From positions 1 through 20,220 of the forward strand of contig CALKHD010000092.1 of assembly GCA_938092195.1 (NCBI GenBank): a stretch of 20,220 nt of DNA. Direction: 5' to 3'. The position numbers were made by a program, and so were the translations under genes. The DNA is from an uncultured Flavobacteriales bacterium (GTDB lineage Bacteria; Bacteroidota; Bacteroidia; Flavobacteriales_D; Sanyastnellaceae). Shown in pieces: positions 14,682 through 20,220 of the stretch. The notes below the pieces were generated by a model that worked only from the letters and a program-made list of their open reading frames with translations, did not search any database and was not told where the DNA came from. Numbering within the stretch: position 1 is the stretch's first letter; every line of letters begins with the position of its first letter.

Positions 14682-15226
14682 GTTTGGAACCCAGCACCAT
14701 CCAAGGCGAAGCCGTCATTTTGAACGCCCAGCGCATCGAACGGTGCATCCAACGCATTGCAAGACAGCTTTTGGAAGACCACCACAGCGCAGAGCGCGTG
14801 GTGATTTCGGCCATTGATGGACAGGGCACTGTTCTGGCCAAGCGCATTGCCGAAGCGCTTCGCTCCATCTCCAAGCATGAAGTGGTTCGCTGCACATTGG
14901 TCTTGGACAAGGACGCTCCACTGGACCACCCCGTGCGCATCGTAGACGAGAACAATAACGACTTTGACACGGCCTTGATTCAAGGAAGCGTCGCCGTTGT
15001 GGTGGACGATGTGCTCAACAGCGGAAGGACATTGCTTCACGCCGTGGCTCACCTTCTGCCTTTCCGTCCCCATCACGTGGGCACGTGTGTGCTGGTCGAC
15101 CGCATTCACAGGCGGTTCCCTGTGCGGGCAGATTACGTGGGCAAAAGCCTGTCCACCAACTTGAAGGCCCACATCGACGTCCGCTTGAGCGGACCTGGCG
15201 TGGACGAGGCTGTCCTTATGGACTAA
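14678..15226 (+). CDS. PyrR-like phosphoribosyltransferase
   Basis: The ATG lies within the stop of rlmD (ATGA), giving a 182-residue protein of the usual size for this family. The PRPP-binding loop VAVVVDDVLNSGRTLL (105-120; Asp110-Asp111) is intact. CVLVDRIHRRFPVRADYVGK (137-156) matches the PyrR signature, in which the DR.HR..P.RADYVGK segment contacts the uracil/UMP site. PyrR proteins transfer phosphoribose to uracil and, in Firmicutes, also regulate pyr mRNAs; in Bacteroidota such proteins are usually annotated only as phosphoribosyltransferases. No pyrimidine genes and no obvious PyrR-binding leader are nearby, so a regulatory role is not supported. The last 11 bases overlap the end of the converging shikimate kinase gene. 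Confidence 0.88.
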   Translation: MSLEPSTIQGEAVILNAQRIERCIQRIARQLLEDHHSAERVVISAIDGQGTVLAKRIAEALRSISKHEVVRCTLVLDKDAPLDHPVRIVDENNNDFDTALIQGSVAVVVDDVLNSGRTLLHAVAHLLPFRPHHVGTCVLVDRIHRRFPVRADYVGKSLSTNLKAHIDVRLSGPGVDEAVLMD

Positions 15227-15755
15227 CCCCCCAGTTTCCTTCTATCAAATTCCGGATGGAGTTCATCCGTTCAGAGTCCAAGTTTTCTGCATCCACAGTG
15301 ATGTGTGCTTGCGCGTAGTGTTTTTCGCGCTGCTCCAAATGCTGCGAGATGAACCCCTCCAGCTCTTCTGGGACGATGCCCGCAATCAAGGGCCTTTCAT
15401 CGGTCTTTCCCCGGAGCCTTTTTGCCAATTGAGCTGGGGTCATTTTTAAATAAACAACCGTTCCCTGTGAGCGCATGAAGGCCATGTTGCCAGGATGACA
15501 TGCCAACCCACCCCCTGTCGAAATCAAGGCAACCTCATGAGACTCGATGAGCTGCTGGAGCACCCTTTGCTCTTGCTCTCGGAATCCCGCTTCTCCCAAT
15601 TGATCGAACATGTCTGGAATGCTCGCATTGTGCCTCTCCCGAAGCTCGGCATCGGTGTCCAAGAAAGGCAAGCCCATCAGGCTGGCCAAGCGGCTTCCAC
15701 TCGAGCTTTTTCCAACCCCCATGTACCCGACCACGAACACCCTCCTATGCACCAT
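15216..15755 (-). CDS. aroK: Shikimate kinase
   Basis: At 179 residues it fits the family. It shows the Walker A motif GYMGVGKSS (10-18), the shikimate-binding Asp in FLDTDAEL (Asp33/Asp35), Arg59 in GFREQE, the glycine-rich STGGG (79-83) and the lid Arg121 in DERPLI. The enzyme phosphorylates shikimate with ATP in the chorismate pathway in the cytoplasm. It is the last gene of a - strand run, 75 bases after the FAH-family gene, with a conspicuous inverted repeat in that gap. Its 3' end overlaps the convergent phosphoribosyltransferase gene by 11 bases, so no dedicated terminator fits between them. No other aromatic-pathway gene is in the window. Confidence 0.95.
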   Translation of the reverse strand: MVHRRVFVVGYMGVGKSSSGSRLASLMGLPFLDTDAELRERHNASIPDMFDQLGEAGFREQEQRVLQQLIESHEVALISTGGGLACHPGNMAFMRSQGTVVYLKMTPAQLAKRLRGKTDERPLIAGIVPEELEGFISQHLEQREKHYAQAHITVDAENLDSERMNSIRNLIEGNWGVSP

Positions 15756-15785
15756 TTTGGAAAGTTAGTCACGACATCCTTCTGC

Positions 15786-15825
15786 GCGGACCCGCCATGA
15801 TCCATGAATTTGGATTTCGGTCCGC
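15786..15825. other. Long inverted repeat between the FAH-family gene and aroK
   Basis: Arms GCGGACC (15786-15792) and GGTCCGC (15819-15825) are perfect reverse complements, with an inner ATCC/GGAT pairing inside the loop. The structure begins 5 bases after the FAH-family stop on the - strand. There is no clear T-run after it, so a classical intrinsic terminator is not supported. An mRNA-processing or partial-termination hairpin ahead of aroK is possible. Confidence 0.4.
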
Positions 15826-15830
15826 TGACC

Positions 15831-16448
15831 TCACACCACGTTGACGCTGAACATGACCCGACCGCCAAGATGGCCTTCCAAATGGTCGCCTGACTGCACC
15901 TGACCCACCCCAGCTGGCGTCCCTGTAAAGAGCAAATCACCGGTCTTCCAAGTGCTGTAACGAGACACATGGGCAATCAACTCATTCACGCCAAACAACA
16001 TGTCTCCAGTATGGCCTGACTGAACCTCCTGACCATTCCGTAAAAGTGAAAACGACAGGTCCTGAACATTCCCGCCCAACTCCGTCAAGGGCATGAATTC
16101 TGGCGACACCACCGCAGCCCCATCAAAGGCCTTGGCCTTTTCCCACGGCTTTCCTGCGGCCTTCAATTCAGCTTGAACGTCCCTTGCCGTGAAGTCGATC
16201 CCAAGTCCAATGGTCGCATAGCAGCGGCTGGCGTGCTCTGGCGATACCCATTTGGCCGCGCGTTCCAAGCGCACGACCACCTCCACCTCATGGTGGCAAT
16301 CCTTTGTCCATTCAGGAATGGCAAAGGGGTGATCCCGGTGAAGGATTGCGCTTTCCGGCTTGAAAAAAAACAAAGGCTCAGTAGGCACTTGGTTTCCGAG
16401 CTCCTTGGCGTGATCGGCATAATTCCGCCCGATGCAAACAATCTTCAT
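15831..16448 (-). CDS. Fumarylacetoacetate hydrolase family protein
   Basis: The ATG at 16448 starts the conserved MKIVCIGRNYADHAKEL; an earlier codon in the same frame (16481) adds only unconserved residues. The 205-residue size is that of short bacterial FAH proteins of the YcgM type. Features seen are FFFKPESAI (28-35), the metal-binding HHEVEVVVRL with Glu54 and Glu56, Asp85 in GLGIDFTARD, the lysine-containing KAKAFDG segment, and DLLFTGTPAGVG near the end. The family hydrolyses or decarboxylates beta-diketo or 2-oxo acids with Mg; acylpyruvate hydrolysis or oxaloacetate decarboxylation are typical for the short type, but the substrate is not decided. It is cytoplasmic and lies 42 bases downstream of the OmpA-domain gene in the same direction. 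Confidence 0.92.
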   Translation of the reverse strand: MKIVCIGRNYADHAKELGNQVPTEPLFFFKPESAILHRDHPFAIPEWTKDCHHEVEVVVRLERAAKWVSPEHASRCYATIGLGIDFTARDVQAELKAAGKPWEKAKAFDGAAVVSPEFMPLTELGGNVQDLSFSLLRNGQEVQSGHTGDMLFGVNELIAHVSRYSTWKTGDLLFTGTPAGVGQVQSGDHLEGHLGGRVMFSVNVV

Positions 16449-16490
16449 GGTGCAAATGTGGGACGCGCTGCAGCAACGCAAGCGAGGGTT

Positions 16491-17618
16491 TCAATCGAAA
16501 GTGAGGCGAACCTCAACCCGGCGATCAAAAGCCCCTCCCCATTCGGGTCGTTCCTCACCAAAATGAGACACCATGACCCGATCGACTCCAGCCCCCAATT
16601 CAAGCAAATAGTATCGGACCACTTGAGCCCGTCGTCGGCTCAGCTCCATGTTGGACCGAGCACTGCCCGTGGCGTCGCTGTGACCTGTGATCATGACCCT
16701 GAGATCGGGGTAGGCAAACATCCACTCCATGAGTGAATTGAGGCCATATTCGGCGCTCAGCCCCAAGGCCGCACTTCCCTCTGGAAACTGCAAGGTGAAT
16801 TGCTCGGGCAGCCCCTCTGCTCCGCTTGGACGCGCCACATTCGAGGAGGGTACCCATCCACCATCCAAGCCCGCCTCGGCAAATCCTCCCGTGGAAGAAG
16901 GAGATGATCCGCCCCTTCTTTCAAGGCCGTCCACCCGGTCCGCCAATGCCCGGACAGCCGCCGTTAAATCATCCAAAGCACGGTCTCGGGGAAATCCTGC
17001 CTCCGCTCCTGTTCCGCTGTCTCCACCAAGGCCTTCCAGGGAACTTTCATCCGATGAACCCTCCCCAAATTCGGGCAAGGGATCAATCGATATGGCATCT
17101 CGCCCCCCGCGCAAATCATCCCAGTCTCGGGCCAAATCACTGCGGACCATGACCCCTTCAGCCAAAGCTTGGTTGGCGAAAACCCCGATGTCCAAAGACA
17201 CGAGAAGTAAGGCATTGCTCAAGGCCTTCTCCACTTGGTAATACCGCCACTCCTCAGACGTCCAGCCCGAAGGAGGAGATGGAATCTGTAAGCCATCGAG
17301 TTCTGTCACAGCATCTCTGACCCTGGGGCTGAACTTCTTGAATTCGCCCAAAGCCCCATCGAAATAATATGGAACCGAGGCACGGACCACATCCTTCATC
17401 GACTTGAGAAGACGCGAAGGAGACGTTTGCAGCCTCACTTGGTCTCCATCCAGCCTTATATCGCTCTGCAACCTTGCCTGAAGGACATCCAGGACGATAA
17501 ACTCGTATTGCGACACAGCTTCTGATTTGTCCCCTTGCGCAAAGCTGCTGTACGCCAAAAACAGCCCCCCAAAGAGGACCAACACAACCCTCAGACGTTC
17601 AGCAAGATGGCGCGGCAT
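16491..17618 (-). CDS. OmpA-domain envelope protein with long acidic linker (375 aa)
   Basis: A signal peptide (RVVLVLFGGLFLAYSSFAQ) is followed by an N-terminal region (~30-170) that I do not recognise. Then comes a Gly/Ser/acidic linker (~180-270) with a short amphipathic stretch LDDLTAAVRALADRVDGLERR suited to coiled-coil formation. The C-terminal OmpA-like domain (~271-375) contains ITGHSDATGSARSN, ELSRRRAQVVRYYL and DRRVEVRL. Asp315 and Arg330 have the spacing of the residues that bind diaminopimelate in OmpA, so it probably binds peptidoglycan non-covalently. No beta-barrel is evident, so it is more likely a periplasmic anchor or part of an envelope complex than a porin. It lies 61 bases after the sugar transferase gene on the same strand. 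Confidence 0.88.
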   Translation of the reverse strand: MPRHLAERLRVVLVLFGGLFLAYSSFAQGDKSEAVSQYEFIVLDVLQARLQSDIRLDGDQVRLQTSPSRLLKSMKDVVRASVPYYFDGALGEFKKFSPRVRDAVTELDGLQIPSPPSGWTSEEWRYYQVEKALSNALLLVSLDIGVFANQALAEGVMVRSDLARDWDDLRGGRDAISIDPLPEFGEGSSDESSLEGLGGDSGTGAEAGFPRDRALDDLTAAVRALADRVDGLERRGGSSPSSTGGFAEAGLDGGWVPSSNVARPSGAEGLPEQFTLQFPEGSAALGLSAEYGLNSLMEWMFAYPDLRVMITGHSDATGSARSNMELSRRRAQVVRYYLLELGAGVDRVMVSHFGEERPEWGGAFDRRVEVRLTFD

Positions 17619-17679
17619 GGCGCCTGCAATTTAACTCATTATGAGGTGGCAATCAGCTCCGTTTACGAAGCCAATGGTC

Positions 17680-19164
17680 TCATTTCCCTCTGCCGCTCAG
17701 AACGATCCAAACCGTGTAGGTCAAAATCTTGAAATCCAAGCTCAGGGACATGTTTTCGATGTAAATCAAATCAAAACGCAAACGTTGAACCATCTGGCCA
17801 ACGTTTTCGGCGTACCCGTACTTCACCTGTCCCCAGGAGGTAATGCCGGGCCGAACCTTCTGAAGGTGCATGTAATGCGGCGCACGTTCAGAAATCAAGT
17901 CGATGTAATGCTGCCGCTCTGGACGAGGTCCAACCAACGACATTTCGCCCACGAGGACATTGAAGAATTGAGGCAATTCATCCAACCTAGACTTCCTTAG
18001 AAAACGCCCAACCTTTGTGATTCTGGGGTCGTGATCACTGGAGAGTTGCGGGCCGTTTTGCTCTGCATCCATGCGCATGGACCTGAACTTGTGGATGGTG
18101 AAGGGAACGCCCCATCGTCCCACACGTGTTTGATGGAAAAACACAGGCCCCTTGCTGCTGCACTTCACGGCCAAAGAAATGGCCACCAAAAGCGGGGTCA
18201 ACATCAGCAATGCCAACACGCTGATGCCCACATCCATGCCCCGCTTCACCGCCACTTGCCAAGCGGGCATGATGTCTCTGCGAATGGCAATGAGAGGCGC
18301 ACCAAACAGGCTTTGCATCCTCACCGAACCGGATAGAATGTCGTAGTTGTCTGGCACAATTTTGATGTCCACATCCTTGCCCTCGAGCAGGCCAATGATG
18401 GCCTCCAACTCCCCGTGGTCGGAGCTGCTCACCGCCAAAACCACCTCTTCTGCCTGGTGCTCGTCAATGAGGGCTGGAAGCTCGGACAATCCACCCAAAC
18501 AAGGAATGCCCTCCAAAGTCACGCACGCCTCGTCTCCAACGGTCACAAAACCCAGGAAACCAAAGCCAGGATTGCGCCGAAGCGACCTGATTTCCTGGAC
18601 CATGGCCACCGCTTGATCGTTGCATCCCACGATCAGCGTATTGAACACCAACTCCCCCTTCTGAATCTTTCTGACGGTTCGCGAGGTGATTTGCACGCGA
18701 AGCGTCAAAACCCCCACAAACTGAGCCACAAAGAGCACCATGAGGGACTGGTAGTACTGGGTATATGTGCTGATTTCGTCGTCCAATATCAGCACGAAAA
18801 ACAAGGTCAATGAGCCCAAGATGGTGGTCCACAACACCTGAGTCACCTCTTGAGACCTGTACCTCCTGAATGGGTCCGAATGCATCCCTGCCAGCCCGTA
18901 CAACCCCACCCAAAACATGGGCACAAAAAACAGTCCGAATGCAAAGTTGCCATCTTCAAACAGCTCTTTGGGAATCCATGAATCTTGAAAGGCCGGCGTG
19001 TACTCCAAAACGCGCTTTCGGTACATAAACAGAATCGCCCAAGCGAAAGCTGAAGCCACAACATCTGCCAACACATACTGGATCACCGACCAGTTCCTTC
19101 GAACGGATGTAATGGCCTTTGGCTTTGCCATTGAATCCTGCCTCATAGAATTCGACTCCTTCAT
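17680..19164 (-). CDS. Polyprenyl-phosphate sugar-phosphate transferase (exopolysaccharide initiation, WcaJ/WbaP type)
   Basis: The ATG at 19164 shares one base with the stop of the preceding lipoprotein gene (TGATG), so it is preferred to the TTG at 19167. The 494-residue protein has four N-terminal membrane segments (about 26-48, 74-95, 111-128, 139-158) and a Rossmann-like CoA_binding_3 domain (~175-290; FNTLIVGCND). A fifth hydrophobic segment (307-333) leads into the catalytic domain, which has KFRSMRMDAE, DPRITKVGRFLRKSRLDELP with the Asp395-Glu396 dyad, MSLVGPRPE and RPGITSWGQ. The family transfers a hexose-1-phosphate from UDP-sugar to undecaprenyl phosphate in the inner membrane, starting capsule, exopolysaccharide or O-antigen synthesis. 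No other glycosyltransferase is in the window; the rest of such a locus may lie beyond the right edge. Confidence 0.93.
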   Translation of the reverse strand: MKESNSMRQDSMAKPKAITSVRRNWSVIQYVLADVVASAFAWAILFMYRKRVLEYTPAFQDSWIPKELFEDGNFAFGLFFVPMFWVGLYGLAGMHSDPFRRYRSQEVTQVLWTTILGSLTLFFVLILDDEISTYTQYYQSLMVLFVAQFVGVLTLRVQITSRTVRKIQKGELVFNTLIVGCNDQAVAMVQEIRSLRRNPGFGFLGFVTVGDEACVTLEGIPCLGGLSELPALIDEHQAEEVVLAVSSSDHGELEAIIGLLEGKDVDIKIVPDNYDILSGSVRMQSLFGAPLIAIRRDIMPAWQVAVKRGMDVGISVLALLMLTPLLVAISLAVKCSSKGPVFFHQTRVGRWGVPFTIHKFRSMRMDAEQNGPQLSSDHDPRITKVGRFLRKSRLDELPQFFNVLVGEMSLVGPRPERQHYIDLISERAPHYMHLQKVRPGITSWGQVKYGYAENVGQMVQRLRFDLIYIENMSLSLDFKILTYTVWIVLSGRGK

Positions 19165-20057
19165 CAATACGTCAACAAACGGATGTTATCGAGACCCACC
19201 GTCCCTTGAGACCTACCCGACTCAAGGACACACTCGACATACACCTCAAAGTGGTCTGCGGGACCATGGGCAGAAATCAGGGAGGACACATCCACGTAGA
19301 TCTTGTTCCACTCGGCAGATGTGCCATCATCGGTTGCGCTGAGCACCATGCCAGGCAGGGCCGTCTCCTGGCCATTTCTAAACCCAAACAGTCCGACCAC
19401 AAAAGGTTGATCGCATCGGTAATCCATCTCCAAGAAAGCGGGCAGCCCACCCTGAAGATCATACTCTTGCTCCACGGTCCGAATCCGAACCAGGGGCTCA
19501 TCCTCGCTCACCACCAGCTGGCCTGACTTGTTTCCTTCAAAGACCCAAGCCTCGTCGCCAACGCGATCCCAACCCGACCCTCCAGCCATGGCGCCCAGGA
19601 CATTGGAGGTTTCAAAATCTTCCACGGGAATAAAACGAACCTCCTCTACCAGTTGAACTTGGGGCACCAGTGTGTCCCTTTGTCCGGGCCCCACATTGGG
19701 CAAATGATCCACGGTTGTGTAGAATGGATAAGGGGAGCGGCGGTCGCTCAATCCATTTTCTCGAATTCCCGCAAGCAGGGTGACGGCTCCACCCTCCATG
19801 TCGGACTCCAACAAAGGCACCACTGCCGGTAAGGGAAACACACCCACCACATCCGTGGCACTGTAGACCCACAAATCCGTGATGTTGTTCGAAGAAGTTC
19901 CTTGCAACTCCCCCGGAGCATACTCCATGGAGGGGACCACCAAGTAGGTGGGGATGTCTTGTTCCGGAGACATCAATGAACACCCCCAAAGTCCCGCCAC
20001 GGCCAAAGTCAATTGGAAAATCTTCAATACGCGCGGGGCGACAAGTTGTCTTCGCAT
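19164..20057 (-). CDS. Lipoprotein of unknown function coupled to the sugar transferase gene (297 aa)
   Basis: The ATG at 20057 begins MRRQLVAPRVLKIFQLTLAV, followed by AGLWGC, an acceptable lipobox (Cys26); a TTG at 20081 is less likely. Residues ~35-115 carry a pattern I associate with Bacteroidota lipoproteins next to polysaccharide genes: NNITDLWVYS, VGVFPLPAVVPLL, LAGIRENGLSDRRSPYPFY. The second half (~140-297) looks like a jelly-roll or carbohydrate-binding-like beta-sandwich (VEDFETSN, FLEMDYRCDQPFVVGLFG, NKIYVDVSSLISA, GLDNIRLLTY), but I cannot name the family. The TGATG overlap with the sugar transferase gene implies equimolar or linked synthesis, so a role in polysaccharide export or attachment is plausible; that is inference. 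Confidence 0.85.
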   Translation of the reverse strand: MRRQLVAPRVLKIFQLTLAVAGLWGCSLMSPEQDIPTYLVVPSMEYAPGELQGTSSNNITDLWVYSATDVVGVFPLPAVVPLLESDMEGGAVTLLAGIRENGLSDRRSPYPFYTTVDHLPNVGPGQRDTLVPQVQLVEEVRFIPVEDFETSNVLGAMAGGSGWDRVGDEAWVFEGNKSGQLVVSEDEPLVRIRTVEQEYDLQGGLPAFLEMDYRCDQPFVVGLFGFRNGQETALPGMVLSATDDGTSAEWNKIYVDVSSLISAHGPADHFEVYVECVLESGRSQGTVGLDNIRLLTY

Positions 20058-20085
20058 GGTCAGGTCAATTGGACTCTCCAAAGGT

Positions 20086-20117
20086 CAAAACAACCTGCGA
20101 AGAATCAAGGGACCAAC
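20086..20117 (-). promoter_or_regulatory. Candidate promoter upstream of the lipoprotein gene
   Basis: On the - strand TTG (20116-20114) is followed after 20 bases by TTGTTTTG (20093-20086), one base off the Bacteroidota -7 consensus TAnnTTTG. A start about 7 bases later would leave a ~20-base leader before the ATG at 20057. The rest of 20118-20220 shows nothing firm. A short frame ends at a TGA at 20187-20189 and could be the tail of an upstream - strand gene, but ten codons are too few to judge. Confidence 0.3.
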
Positions 20118-20220
20118 GACTCAAAAGAAGAATGCGGTATTGAAGAGAACCCATTGTTATGAACAACCAGCAGAGGGCACAACAATTCAGCGCATCACGA
20201 ATATGTGCCCTGACTTCCTC

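Noticed and set aside
20065..20220. - strand frame of 51 codons open to the right edge, possibly the end of another gene
   Set aside because: It is short, its product has an improbable cluster of Cys and Trp codons, and a frame of this length is expected by chance; a promoter region is as likely.

Overview
The window looks like a stretch of chromosome from a marine-type Bacteroidota, probably in or near the Flavobacteriales. That assignment rests on the protein types: a choice-of-anchor B surface protein, endonuclease I domains followed by cysteine/aspartate-rich repeats of the form GC...A.NY...A..DGSC, dockerin-like tails, a Bacteroidota-style lipoprotein translationally coupled to a polyprenyl-phosphate sugar transferase, and a -7 box resembling TAnnTTTG. 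Base composition is moderately GC-rich. I see no tRNA, rRNA, CRISPR array, transposase or phage gene. Coding density is very high: no gap between genes exceeds about 165 bases, and several genes overlap.

Left part (1-4892, + strand): two adjacent secreted multidomain proteins. The first is cut by the window edge. Its last ~313 residues match, module for module, the end of the second, which is 1313 residues long and joins a beta-propeller, an endonuclease I domain, Cys/Asp repeats, a jelly-roll-like module, an unrecognised 179-residue beta-rich domain and a dockerin-like tail.

Middle part (4893-13088, - strand): in transcription order these are a secreted EEP-family phosphodiesterase/nuclease, an SLC13/DASS anion symporter, a small exported protein with one dockerin-like motif, a di-haem cytochrome c peroxidase lipoprotein, a second endonuclease I protein with three 58-residue repeats and a dockerin-like tail, and an M14 zinc carboxypeptidase. 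Start/stop overlaps (ATGA, TGATG) tie several of them together. With the left pair, this reads as a set of exported nucleases, a peptidase and an ion symporter. A role in using extracellular DNA and protein is inference.

Right part: divergent from the EEP gene are rlmD (23S rRNA m5U methyltransferase, here without the iron-sulphur cysteines) and a coupled PyrR-like phosphoribosyltransferase (13164-15226, +). Converging on them is a - strand run (20057-15216): a lipoprotein, an initiating sugar-phosphate transferase, an OmpA-domain envelope protein, a fumarylacetoacetate hydrolase family enzyme and shikimate kinase. The lipoprotein/sugar transferase pair suggests the edge of a polysaccharide locus.

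The most unusual items are the tandem paralogous surface proteins with an unrecognised C-terminal domain, the exact-period protein repeats, the dockerin-like tails on exported proteins without a recognisable type 9 secretion tail, and the loss of all four iron-sulphur cysteines in RlmD.
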